Shown: positions 21,591 to 30,005 of the stretch, piece by piece
How the letters are laid out: each line of letters begins with the position of its first letter
Numbering within the stretch: the stretch's first letter is position 1
Source: a virus
DNA: 42,565 bases
Strand: one strand, 5' to 3'
IMG/VR virus record: IMGVR_UViG_3300027985_000052
Location: 1 to 42,565 of that record
The notes under the pieces: generated by a model
The model's database searches: none
Told to the model about the DNA's origin: nothing
Seen by the model: only the letters and a program-made list of their open reading frames with translations
Position numbers and translations under genes: made by a program

Positions 21591-23151
21591 AGAACTCGAA
21601 ATTGTTTGGGAACCGATAGAAGGAAGTTCGCAAGAACTGGCCGTTGACACACGTTGTCACCACACCCTTTACCACGGCACACGCGGCCCCGGCAAAACCA
21701 TTACCCAACTTATGCGCTTCCGTCGTCATGTTGGCCTTGGTTACGGTTCGTATTGGCGCGGAATCATATTCGACAAGGAGTTTAAAAACCTGTCGGATTT
21801 GGTCGCGCAATCGAAGCGTTTCTTTATGGCGTTTGGTGACGGGGCGAAGTTTCTTGAATCAGCTTCCGAATATAAATGGGTTTGGCCGACTGGCGAAGAA
21901 CTGTTGTTTCGTCATGCAAAGAAGCTTTCGGATTATGACGCGTTCCACGGTCACGAATACCCGTTTATTGGCTGGAACGAATTAACAAAGCACGCGACTT
22001 CCGAACTTTACGATAAGCTTATGTCAACAAACCGTTCGTCGTTTACGCCAACGCGTGACACGCCGAAGGCACTTGACGAAAAAGGAAAGCCGCGCTATAC
22101 GAAAGAAGGAAACGTTATTTATGCGACCTTCGACGGCAACCCGCTTCCGCGTATCCCGCTTGAAGTGTTCAGCACAACGAACCCAAGCGGCCCCGGTCAT
22201 AATTGGGTCAAGCGCCGCTTTATTAACGTTGCCGCGAATGGCGAAGTCGTGCGTCGAACCGTCGAAGTGTTCGACCCTAAGCAACAAAAAGACGTTGAAG
22301 TTACAAAAACACAAGTTGCAATATTCGGGTCGTATCGCGAAAACATTTATCTTGACGCGTCGTATATTGCGGAACTTGACCGCCTTTGCGAATCCGACCC
22401 GAACCTTCGTAAAGCTTGGCTTGAAGGCGATTGGGATTTTACAGCGGGCGGCGCAATCGACGACCTTTGGTCGAAGAAGGTTCACGTCTTGCCCCGGTTC
22501 CGTATTCCTGAAAGCTGGCACGTTGACCGGGCGCTTGATTGGGGTTCGACGCACCCGTTTAGTGTGGGTTGGTGGGCCGAAGCCAACGGCGAAGAAGCGA
22601 CGCTTGAAGACGGTTCGACGTTTTGCCCGCCGCCGGGCACGCTTGTTCAGCTTGCCGAATGGTACGGAACCGCCGAAATTGGTTCAAATAAGGGTTTGAA
22701 GTTAAGTGCGCCGGATTTGGCCGACGGTATCATTGAACGCGAAATTGAACTTATGTCCGAAGGTTGGGTTCCGTCGCAACCTTGGCCGGGGCCAGCCGAC
22801 AACCAAATTCGGGACGTTCGCGAATCCGACGTTGACACGATTGAAAAGAAAATGTCGAAGAAGGGCGTTCGTTGGACGGAAAGCGACAAGTCGCCGGGTT
22901 CCCGCAAAAACGGCCTTCAGCTATTGCGCGACAGGTTGGAAGCCGCGAACCGACGCGAAGGCCCGGCAATTTACTTCATGCAAAATTGCGTTGGTTCGAT
23001 TGAAACGTTGCCGTCGCTTCCGCGTGACGAAGTGAAGATTGACGACGTTGACACTACCGCCGAAGACCATTGTTATGATATGGTTCGTTATCGGGTACTT
23101 AAAGGCGCGAACAGAATTGCGCGGAAGATTAACGTAAAGTTCGCAAGATAA
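21577..23151 (+). CDS. terL: Terminase large subunit
   Basis: 524 residues. The packaging ATPase has Walker A HGTRGPGKT (33-41) and a GWNEL element (131-135) taking the Walker B/catalytic Glu place. The nuclease domain begins at DRALDWGSTHPFSVGWW (about 310), with later acidic residues in ADNQIRDVRESDVD. It drives DNA into the prohead and cuts it. The ATG at 21577 overlaps the endonuclease VII end by 14 bp and lacks a strong Shine-Dalgarno, so translation may be coupled. The GxxxPGKT form of the P-loop matches terminases paired with DUF4055 portals, as here. Confidence 0.93.
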   Translation: MQTAEELEIVWEPIEGSSQELAVDTRCHHTLYHGTRGPGKTITQLMRFRRHVGLGYGSYWRGIIFDKEFKNLSDLVAQSKRFFMAFGDGAKFLESASEYKWVWPTGEELLFRHAKKLSDYDAFHGHEYPFIGWNELTKHATSELYDKLMSTNRSSFTPTRDTPKALDEKGKPRYTKEGNVIYATFDGNPLPRIPLEVFSTTNPSGPGHNWVKRRFINVAANGEVVRRTVEVFDPKQQKDVEVTKTQVAIFGSYRENIYLDASYIAELDRLCESDPNLRKAWLEGDWDFTAGGAIDDLWSKKVHVLPRFRIPESWHVDRALDWGSTHPFSVGWWAEANGEEATLEDGSTFCPPPGTLVQLAEWYGTAEIGSNKGLKLSAPDLADGIIEREIELMSEGWVPSQPWPGPADNQIRDVRESDVDTIEKKMSKKGVRWTESDKSPGSRKNGLQLLRDRLEAANRREGPAIYFMQNCVGSIETLPSLPRDEVKIDDVDTTAEDHCYDMVRYRVLKGANRIARKINVKFAR

Positions 23152-23163
23152 AAGGGGCAAGCC

Positions 23164-24663
23164 ATGCCAAATGTTGCATTTGTACGAAAAGACTTAAAGG
23201 CGCTTTTGCCGCTTTATCAACTTATTCGCGACGCTATCGACGGCGAAGTTAAGATTAAAGCCGGTAAAACGAAATATCTTCCACAACCAAACGCCGAAGA
23301 CGAATCCGACGAAAATATTCAACGTTACAAAGCTTACGTTGAACGCGCCGTTTTTTACAACGTAACGGCCCGAACTTTGAAAGGCTTCGTCGGTCAAGTC
23401 TTTCTTCGCGACCCTGTTATTGAAGTTCCGACGCTTCTTAAAATCGTCGAAGAAGACGCAAACGGCGGCGGGGTAAATATAACCCAATCTTCGAAGAAAG
23501 CCGTCGGTTACGTGCTGTCGCATGGCCGGGCCGGGCTGTTCGTCGATTACCCGGCAACTGAAGGCGTCGCCAGCCGGGCACAACTGGAAGCGGGCGACAT
23601 TCGGCCCACATTGAACCTTTATGCCCCTTGGCGCGTGTTGAACTGGCGCACGACCAAGCGCGGCGCGCGTGAAATCTTGTCGCTTGTCGTATTGTCCGAA
23701 ACTTACATTCAATCCGACGACGGCTTTGAAATGAAAGAAGCCGAACAATTCCGCGTTCTTCGTCTTGGTAAAAGCAAAGACAATGTTCAAGACAATATCG
23801 ACGAAGGCGAAGACGTTTACACGGTCGAAGTTTGGCGCAAAGAAGGCGGCAAGTTTGGAATTTCCGAATCGTATCAACCGCGCGATTCTTCCGGCGCATT
23901 ACTGAAAGAAATTCCGTTTACGTTTATCGGTGCTGAAAATAACGACGTTGATATTGACAACCCGCCGTTGTATGACTTGGCGTCGCTTAACGTTGCGCAT
24001 TACCGAAATTCGGCGGATTACGAAGAATCGTGTTTTATTGTTGGACAGCCGACGCCATATTTCGCCGGATTAACCGAAGAATGGGTTAATAAGGTAATGG
24101 GCGGAACTGTAACGCTTGGTTCGCGCGGCGCTGTCCCGTTGCCCGAAGGCGGTTCCGCTGGTTTGCTGCAAGCCGAAGCAAACACAATGCCTAAAGAAGC
24201 AATGGAACACAAAGAACGGCAAATGGTCGCACTTGGCGCAAAGCTTGTTGAACAAGCGACCGTTCAGCGAACGGCCACCGAAGCCGACCTTGAAGCCACT
24301 TCCGAAAATTCAACCCTTTCGTCTTCAGCTAAGAACGTAAGCGCCGCTTATAAATGGGGGCTTGAATGGTGCGCGGTATTTGTCGGCGTACCTGAAACCG
24401 GAATTGTTTTCGAACTTAACACCGAATTCGATATTGCGAACATGACGCCGCAAGAACGGGCGCAAGTTATTTCCGAATGGCAATCCGGGGCGATTACATT
24501 TGGCGAAATGCGCGAAAACTTGCGAAAGGCTGGCGTCGCTAAACTTGACGACGCAAAGGCGAAAACAGAAATCGAAGCCGAACTTGCAGACGGGCCAAAC
24601 CTTGACAGCAACGGCGGAAATGGTAACACCGACAACAACACGGGCGGCAATGAAGGCCAATAA
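23164..24663 (+). CDS. Portal protein (DUF4055-type)
   Basis: 499 residues. RYKAYVERAVFYNVTARTLKGFVGQVF near the N-terminus, VGYVLSHGRAGLFVDYP, and LNLYAPWRVLNWR are typical of DUF4055 portals. The C-terminal 30 residues are Asn/Gly-rich and disordered (NGGNGNTDNNTGGNEGQ). It forms the dodecameric ring through which DNA enters and leaves. It directly follows the large terminase. Confidence 0.9.
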   Translation: MPNVAFVRKDLKALLPLYQLIRDAIDGEVKIKAGKTKYLPQPNAEDESDENIQRYKAYVERAVFYNVTARTLKGFVGQVFLRDPVIEVPTLLKIVEEDANGGGVNITQSSKKAVGYVLSHGRAGLFVDYPATEGVASRAQLEAGDIRPTLNLYAPWRVLNWRTTKRGAREILSLVVLSETYIQSDDGFEMKEAEQFRVLRLGKSKDNVQDNIDEGEDVYTVEVWRKEGGKFGISESYQPRDSSGALLKEIPFTFIGAENNDVDIDNPPLYDLASLNVAHYRNSADYEESCFIVGQPTPYFAGLTEEWVNKVMGGTVTLGSRGAVPLPEGGSAGLLQAEANTMPKEAMEHKERQMVALGAKLVEQATVQRTATEADLEATSENSTLSSSAKNVSAAYKWGLEWCAVFVGVPETGIVFELNTEFDIANMTPQERAQVISEWQSGAITFGEMRENLRKAGVAKLDDAKAKTEIEAELADGPNLDSNGGNGNTDNNTGGNEGQ

Positions 24664-24702
24664 GCCGCCCCGGTAAGTGTGGGCAACTAACAGGGGGCGC
24701 GA

Positions 24703-25752
24703 ATGGCCGATAATTTACGTTTGTTCAATGTGCTTACACGGCACCAAATTTACCTTGAAGGCTTGAAGGTTGGACAGGCGCGCGAATTCAACGACGTTCT
24801 TCTTGAACTTGATTCGGAACTTCGAAAGTTGTTTTCGCGTCTTCGCTTTGACAATCTTGACGCGTTGACAAAACGCGAACTTCGAACTTTTTTGCGCGAA
24901 CTTAAAGTTTCGCAAAGTAAGATTTACAACGCTTACGCGGTTAGGCTTCAAAACCAAATTCGCGAATTTATGGCAGTTGACGTTGACCTTACGAAAGAAA
25001 TATTCGAAACGCTTGAAGGTCGGTCGATGCAACAAGCATACGACGAAGGCGACGGTTTGCCGATTTGGGGTTTGCTTGCTTTTCTTGGAACAGGTAAAAG
25101 CGACGACAAGCTTTGGGGTATAATTAAAAACGCCCCGATACCGGCGAACGGTTCTTTGGTTATTGGTTTTATTGACTCCTTTGTTGCTTCAGCCGCGCAA
25201 GCTGTCGAAAACATGGTTCGCAAAGGTTACGCGAACAAATGGACAAAAGAAGAAACCCTTGCGGCTATTACCGGAACAAAGGCCCGTAACTGGCGCGACG
25301 GCGAATTTCGGCGAACGTACAACCAAGCCGGGGCCGTTATTTCAACAGCGATTCAACACATAAGTTCAATCGTTCAAGCTGGCATTGCTTCTATATTTTA
25401 CCGCCGTTACGTTTGGGTTTCGGTAATTGACGGCGGAACAACCGACATTTGCCTTGGCCGGGACGGCAAAACTTACGAATACGGCAAAGGGCCGTTGCCG
25501 CCCGCGCATATTCGTTGCCGAAGCAAAACGATTCCGAAGCCCGCCGACGTTGACGACGCGCCGCAAACTTATTATTCTTGGCTTAAAAGCCAACCTTCGA
25601 AAGTTCAAACTGATATACTTGGACGCGACAGGGCGGCGGGGCTTAGAAATGGAACGCTTACTTCGAAAGACTTTCCAAAATTCGTCGATGCAAAGCCGCT
25701 TAGTGTTGACGAATTCAGTAAGAAGCGCGGCGTTATATTAACCGAAGATTGA
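24703..25752 (+). CDS. Minor head protein (Mu gpF-like)
   Basis: 349 residues. A helical N-terminal half leads to the MuF signature at about 243-275: SVIDGGTTDICLGRDGKTYEYG then PLPPAHIRCRSK. Such proteins are few per head and help in assembly or DNA ejection. Position right after the portal is the classical one. Good AGGGGGC Shine-Dalgarno before the ATG. Confidence 0.88.
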   Translation: MADNLRLFNVLTRHQIYLEGLKVGQAREFNDVLLELDSELRKLFSRLRFDNLDALTKRELRTFLRELKVSQSKIYNAYAVRLQNQIREFMAVDVDLTKEIFETLEGRSMQQAYDEGDGLPIWGLLAFLGTGKSDDKLWGIIKNAPIPANGSLVIGFIDSFVASAAQAVENMVRKGYANKWTKEETLAAITGTKARNWRDGEFRRTYNQAGAVISTAIQHISSIVQAGIASIFYRRYVWVSVIDGGTTDICLGRDGKTYEYGKGPLPPAHIRCRSKTIPKPADVDDAPQTYYSWLKSQPSKVQTDILGRDRAAGLRNGTLTSKDFPKFVDAKPLSVDEFSKKRGVILTED

Positions 25753-25787
25753 ACGGTGTTCAATCGTAACCAAAAAAGGTCGTACCT

Positions 25788-26501
25788 ATGGCACTTAAAA
25801 AGAAGATTTCAAAAGAAGCTTTCGAAAAGCTGTCCGAAGAACTGAAAGCTGAATATGTTGAAAAAGACGGCGAATACGTTCTTGACATTGACGGCGACGA
25901 AGACACGGGCGCACTGAAGCGGGCCAAAGACCGCGAAGCGCAACTTCGCCGCGACGCTGAAAAGCGGGCTAAAGAAGCCGAAGACCGCCTTGCGAGTCTG
26001 GAAGGCGACGACGCACGTAAGCGCGGTGATATTGAAACGCTTGAAAAGTCTTGGCAAAAGAAACTTCAAGACCGCGAAACCGAACTTACCGGCAAGCTTG
26101 AAGGAAAAGACGCCTTCATTAAAAACACGCTTGTCGATAGCGTCGCGAAAGATATTGCCCACAAGATTTCGACAAGCCCGGCGCTGATTATGCCGCATAT
26201 CAAGTCGCGTCTTATGGCAGATTTGGACGGCGACAAGCCTTCGACGAAGGTTCTTGACGCAAACGGCCAACCTTCGGCAATGACTGTTGCCGAACTTGAA
26301 CAAGAATTTGTTGCAAATAAAGATTTTTCCGCTATTATAATTGGAAGTAAGGCGTCGGGAAGTGGTACTTCCAAAGACGGCCAAAACAAGTCAACCCGTG
26401 TCGGTGCCACGGATAACGACGGTAAACCCGTTCCGCTTTCGACTTTGAACCCGAAAGAACTTGCGGAACACGTCAAAAGTTCTAAAGAACGACAGGAGTA
26501 A
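25788..26501 (+). CDS. Capsid scaffolding protein
   Basis: 237 residues. Strongly helical and charged (AKDREAQLRRDAEKRAKEAEDRLASLEGDDARKRGD and on), with a C-terminal acidic and basic tail (DGKPVPLSTLNPKELAEHVKSSKERQE). The layout and the place just before the major capsid gene fit a head scaffold, although the fold is not diagnostic. It begins MALKKKISKEAFEKLSEEL. Confidence 0.78.
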   Translation: MALKKKISKEAFEKLSEELKAEYVEKDGEYVLDIDGDEDTGALKRAKDREAQLRRDAEKRAKEAEDRLASLEGDDARKRGDIETLEKSWQKKLQDRETELTGKLEGKDAFIKNTLVDSVAKDIAHKISTSPALIMPHIKSRLMADLDGDKPSTKVLDANGQPSAMTVAELEQEFVANKDFSAIIIGSKASGSGTSKDGQNKSTRVGATDNDGKPVPLSTLNPKELAEHVKSSKERQE

Positions 26502-26506
26502 TAAAC

Positions 26507-27475
26507 GTGGCACTTTCAGACTTGGCAGTATTCAGCGAATACGCATACGACAGCATGACCGAAGTTCTGGCCCAACAGGTCGAACTATTCAACGCCGCTT
26601 CGCGCGGTACGATTACCCTTCGGCCAGCGGCACACCAAGGCGACTATTCCGACCGCGCGTTTTACGCGAAGATTGACGGTTTGGTTCGTCGTCGTAATGC
26701 TTACGGTTCGGGTGCGGTTACTGGTAAAACCCTTTCCCATTTGGTTGACACTATGGTTAAAGTTGCCGCCGGTACGCCGCCGGTTAGCCTTGACCCCGGC
26801 CAATTCAAATGGATTCAGCGCAACCCCGAAGAAGCGGGCGCGGCACTTGGTCAACAACTGGCGGTTGATACGCTGGCCGATATGTTGAACACTGGCGTTG
26901 CGGCGGCTTATGCGGCAATGGCGCAAGTTTCGACCATTGTTCACGACGGCACCGCCGGAAGTCTTACCCCGACCGCTTTGAACAATGGTGCCCGCAAGTT
27001 CGGCGACCGTTCGAATTCGGTTTTGGCTTGGATTCTTCATTCTTCGCCGTTGCACGACTTTTACAACGACAACTTGGCTAACGTCGAACGACTGTTTACT
27101 TATGGAACGGTAAACGTTATCGCCGACCCCTTCGGTCGTGTATTCGTCGCTACCGATAGCCCTTCGTTGTTCACTGTTGACGGTGTTGGGGTTGGCATTG
27201 ACGAATTTCACACCTTGGGCCTTGTGGCCGACGCGCTGGTTATTCACCAGAACAACGACTTTACCGACAACTTCGAAACGAAGAACGGCGACGAAAACAT
27301 TCTTCGCACGTACCAAGCGGAATGGTCGTACAATGTGGGCGTGAAAGGCTTTGCTTGGGATAAGACCAACGGCGGCGCTTCCCCGAATGACGCGGCACTT
27401 GCTACCGCGACCAATTGGGACAGATACGCAACCAGCGACAAAGACCTTGCCGGGGTTGTGGTCGAATCCCGCTAA
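26507..27475 (+). CDS. Major capsid protein
   Basis: 322 residues, starting at a GTG with AGGAG upstream. N-terminal FSEYAYDSMTEVLAQQVELFNAASRGTITL, then DYSDRAFYAKIDGLVRRRNAYGSG, is the pattern of a family of siphovirus capsid proteins. The middle (KFGDRSNSVLAWILHSSPLHDFYN) fits an HK97 fold. It lies between scaffold and connector genes and is followed by a strong terminator hairpin, as expected for the most abundant virion protein. Confidence 0.88.
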   Translation: MALSDLAVFSEYAYDSMTEVLAQQVELFNAASRGTITLRPAAHQGDYSDRAFYAKIDGLVRRRNAYGSGAVTGKTLSHLVDTMVKVAAGTPPVSLDPGQFKWIQRNPEEAGAALGQQLAVDTLADMLNTGVAAAYAAMAQVSTIVHDGTAGSLTPTALNNGARKFGDRSNSVLAWILHSSPLHDFYNDNLANVERLFTYGTVNVIADPFGRVFVATDSPSLFTVDGVGVGIDEFHTLGLVADALVIHQNNDFTDNFETKNGDENILRTYQAEWSYNVGVKGFAWDKTNGGASPNDAALATATNWDRYATSDKDLAGVVVESR

Positions 27476-27481
27476 CCGATT

Positions 27482-27509
27482 AAGCGGGGTTTCGGCCCCG
27501 CTTTTCTTT
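27482..27509 (+). terminator. Terminator after the major capsid gene
   Basis: Stem AAGCGGGG / CCCCGCTT with the loop TTTCGG, followed by TTCTTTT. Partial read-through would be needed because no convincing promoter lies between it and the next gene, so it probably sets a high capsid-to-connector ratio. Confidence 0.9.
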
Positions 27510-27531
27510 TGAATCCCAAGGAGCCAACCCA

Positions 27532-27960
27532 ATGAAACGTTATCCTCGAATTCTGTTTTTCATTAAGGGCGTAATGCCGTCGGCTGAAGCAATGGAAGTC
27601 GCCGAAAAGTACGGCCCGAACGTTGCATTCCGCAACGCAAACTTTGTGCCTTCTTCCGGTGCAATTGAAAAGTGCGACGGCGTGGCGGGTGAAGTTCCCG
27701 AAACTTACGCCAAATGCCCGAAGGCTGAAGACGCGATTGAAGCGTTTGAAAAAGAGCGCAAAGCCGCTATCGAAAAAGCCGCGAAGCGCAAAGAAGAAAA
27801 AGCCGAAGCCGACGCGAAAGCAAAAGAAGAAGCCGAAGCAAAGGCGAAAGAACAGGCCGAAGCCGACGCCAAGAAAGCGGCTGAACTGGCGGAAGCAAAT
27901 AAAAACAAAGTCAAGCCGTCGGCGGCTAACAAGCCCGCCGATTGGAAACCGAACGCCTAA
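27532..27960 (+). CDS. Head-associated protein with an Ala/Lys/Glu-rich helix, 142 aa
   Basis: Unknown function. The N-terminal third, YPRILFFIKGVMPSAEAMEVAEKYGPNVAFRNANF, followed by GAIEKCDGVAGEVP, looks conserved in style among phage proteins found after the capsid gene. Residues about 65-125 are a nearly unbroken helix of short A/K/E repeats (AEADAKAKEEAEAKAKEQ). The length of that charged helix suggests a structural arm or scaffold-like contact. AAGGAG precedes the ATG. Confidence 0.7.
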   Translation: MKRYPRILFFIKGVMPSAEAMEVAEKYGPNVAFRNANFVPSSGAIEKCDGVAGEVPETYAKCPKAEDAIEAFEKERKAAIEKAAKRKEEKAEADAKAKEEAEAKAKEQAEADAKKAAELAEANKNKVKPSAANKPADWKPNA

Positions 27961-27967
27961 CGGCGTA

Positions 27968-28034
27968 GGGATCGGCGTAGCACGGGCCAAAGGCACAAGC
28001 GCCGACCCCGACCATTAACGGATTTTTACCGGGG
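27968..28034 (+). promoter_or_regulatory. Possible structured leader with alternative hairpins
   Basis: In the 100 bp before the 28061 gene, GGG-A-TCGGCG (27968-27977) can pair with CGCCGACCC (28000-28008). The CCCCG at 28006-28010 can instead pair with CGGGG at 28030-28034, after a short T-run. The two foldings exclude each other, as in attenuators. It also contains one of only two GATC sites in the genome (27970). No known riboswitch is recognised. Confidence 0.35.
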
Positions 28035-28060
28035 CTTGCAAATGTATTAGGTGAATCAAA

Positions 28061-28657
28061 ATGGCGACCGACAACGAAGAATATTTGAAATTCCAACACC
28101 CTAAAACTGGTCGTCGTCTTCGCGAAAATTCCGAAGTTTGGAACGAATCAGAATGGGGCTTTCTTTCGGATTTATCCGACCCGCGCGGTCACGTATTCCG
28201 ACAACGCGGTTTCTTTTGGTCGCATCTTCGCGAATCTGTCGCAAGTGCTAACGAATATTACTATTCCTTTGTAATGTCGGCGACAAAGCATACTATTATT
28301 TACATTCGCGACCTTTCAGCGGGCGAAGGCCCGGTTCGCCTTGAAAACATAGGCGGCGCAACGTACACGCCCGGCACGCCGTCGAACCCGATTAACTTGT
28401 TTGCTGGCGGGGCTAGTCCAGACCTTGCCATTACAGCCGGGGCAACCGGCGTAACTGGCGGCGTCGCAATCCCTGTTGATTTTCTGTTTAGCACTGGTAA
28501 CAAAGCCGCCGTTGCTGGCGGTGCTGGCTTGCCGACAATCTTTCCGCCGAATACCGAATTACTTTTGAAAGTAACCAACGAATCGGTCGGCGCAAACCCC
28601 GGAATAAAGTTGGCTTTGGCGTTTGCCGAAGTCGCGATTCCTAACGATTTGGTGTAA
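28061..28657 (+). CDS. Probable virion protein between capsid and head-tail connector, 198 aa
   Basis: Unrecognised. EEYLKFQHPKTGRRLRENSEVWNESEW at the start and a Gly/Ala/Pro-rich second half with beta character (ATYTPGTPSNPINLFAGGASPDLAITAG and on) suggest a head decoration or connector protein. It sits in the head operon 2 bp before the connector gene. The start has AGGTGA upstream. Confidence 0.65.
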   Translation: MATDNEEYLKFQHPKTGRRLRENSEVWNESEWGFLSDLSDPRGHVFRQRGFFWSHLRESVASANEYYYSFVMSATKHTIIYIRDLSAGEGPVRLENIGGATYTPGTPSNPINLFAGGASPDLAITAGATGVTGGVAIPVDFLFSTGNKAAVAGGAGLPTIFPPNTELLLKVTNESVGANPGIKLALAFAEVAIPNDLV

Positions 28658-28659
28658 CT

Positions 28660-29169
28660 ATGGCGCTTATTGTAGAAGACGGAAGTATTGTCGCAAACGC
28701 CGATTCGTATATTGACCTTGCATTTGCGCGGGCTTATGCGTCGGCCCGTGGTGTAGCTTTGCCGACAGACGACGCCGAAGCCGACGCGCTGGCTTATAAG
28801 GCAATGGACTATTTAGAAGGCAAGCGCGCCGAATATCAAGGCGATAAAACCGACCCATTGAATCAGGAATTACAGTGGCCGCGAACTGGCGTAAAGATTG
28901 ATTGCGTCGAAGTGGCTTCGGATTTCATACCGAAAGAACTGAAGCAAGCGCAAGCCCGTCTTATGATGGAAGCAAGCGCCGGGGTCGATATTCAGCCCAC
29001 AAGAACCGGCGGCTTTATTATCGAAGACACGACCGGCCCGCTTACAACCAAGTATTCGGAAAAAATAGGCGTTGGCGTTGAACCGACTATTTCCGCCGTT
29101 GACGCGTTGCTTGAACCGCTGTTTAGTGCATGTGGGCAACGCTTCGCGCTTAAAACGATAAGGGTTTAA
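28660..29169 (+). CDS. Head-tail connector protein (DnaT-like/adaptor type)
   Basis: 169 residues. IVEDGSIVANADSYIDLAFARAYASARG followed by DALAYKAMDYLEGKRAEY and ELQWPRTGV is the pattern of phage proteins labelled DnaT-like ssDNA-binding, which by position act as the first head-tail adaptor under the portal. The start of the next gene follows 1 bp after its stop. Confidence 0.75.
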   Translation: MALIVEDGSIVANADSYIDLAFARAYASARGVALPTDDAEADALAYKAMDYLEGKRAEYQGDKTDPLNQELQWPRTGVKIDCVEVASDFIPKELKQAQARLMMEASAGVDIQPTRTGGFIIEDTTGPLTTKYSEKIGVGVEPTISAVDALLEPLFSACGQRFALKTIRV

Positions 29170-29170
29170 A

Positions 29171-29551
29171 ATGGGCGTTTACGACCGACAAATTCAACGC
29201 GCGAAGGAACAAATCGCCAAGAAGGGCCAGCTTGTAGCATGGCGAAGCTTGACCAATGGTGCGCCCGCTGATTCGTCGAAGCCTTGGAAGCCTTCAGCCG
29301 CAAACGAAAACGATAATCCGGTTCGAATTGTTTTCCTTCCGCTTAATCTTGAAACCCGAAAGTTTTTAAGTTATTTGAAAGGCACTGAAGTTCCGACGGG
29401 TTCGCTTGGCGGTCTTATGGCGGCTGTTAGTTTCACCCCGGCGATTAAAGACGTTGTTATTCGTGACGGCAAAGAACTTACGATTCGCAACTTCGATTTA
29501 ATAGCGCCGAACGGCGAACCGATTCTTTATATTTTGGAATTCGACCAATGA
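29171..29551 (+). CDS. Head closure-type connector protein, 126 aa
   Basis: No direct motif. The order adaptor, this gene, tail terminator, major tail protein places it as the head-closure or stopper protein, and its small size with beta-rich composition (NPVRIVFLPLNLETRK...ELTIRNFDLIAPNGEPILYILEF) agrees. Its last bases overlap the next gene (ATGA). Confidence 0.6.
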   Translation: MGVYDRQIQRAKEQIAKKGQLVAWRSLTNGAPADSSKPWKPSAANENDNPVRIVFLPLNLETRKFLSYLKGTEVPTGSLGGLMAAVSFTPAIKDVVIRDGKELTIRNFDLIAPNGEPILYILEFDQ

Positions 29552-29994
29552 CCAATTACGAAGACGCAATTGACGAAATGTTTTCGTTATTTAAAACGGC
29601 TTGGGACGCTAACAGCGCCGCCGTTGCGTCATACATTCCCGAAGTTCGTTGGCCCGGCGTTGAAGAACCCGCGACGCCCGACCCTTCGAAATTTTGGGCG
29701 CGCGTTTCACAACAAACCGTTGACGAAGAACAATCAACCCTTCGCAATGGTGAATTCGTCAAACGCTACACCGCTGACGGTTTAATATTCGTGCAAGTGT
29801 TTTGCCCGAAATCCGACGCGGAAAGCATGACAAAAGGCCGTCGTTTGGCTATTATCGCACGTAATGCCTTTCGCGGAAATTCAACTTCGGGTAAGGTATG
29901 GTTTAGAAATGCACGAATAAACGAACTTCCGCCGGAAGAAAAGTTTTATCGGTTTAACGTCGTTGCCGAATATGAATACGACGAACAAGGCTAA
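29548..29994 (+). CDS. Tail terminator/completion protein, 148 aa
   Basis: 148 residues. The N-terminal helix (YEDAIDEMFSLFKTAWDANSAAVASYIPEVRWPGV) followed by strands (RYTADGLIFVQVFCPKSD and YRFNVVAEYEYDEQ) matches the small tail terminator fold seen in siphoviruses. It directly precedes the major tail protein. It is coupled to the previous gene by ATGA. Confidence 0.68.
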   Translation: MTNYEDAIDEMFSLFKTAWDANSAAVASYIPEVRWPGVEEPATPDPSKFWARVSQQTVDEEQSTLRNGEFVKRYTADGLIFVQVFCPKSDAESMTKGRRLAIIARNAFRGNSTSGKVWFRNARINELPPEEKFYRFNVVAEYEYDEQG

Positions 29995-30005
29995 AAGGTG
30001 GCAAC

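Noticed and set aside
26585-27532. A 315-codon minus-strand frame opposite the major capsid gene
   Set aside because: It is an antisense shadow of a strongly supported capsid gene, with no start signal and no recognisable domain.
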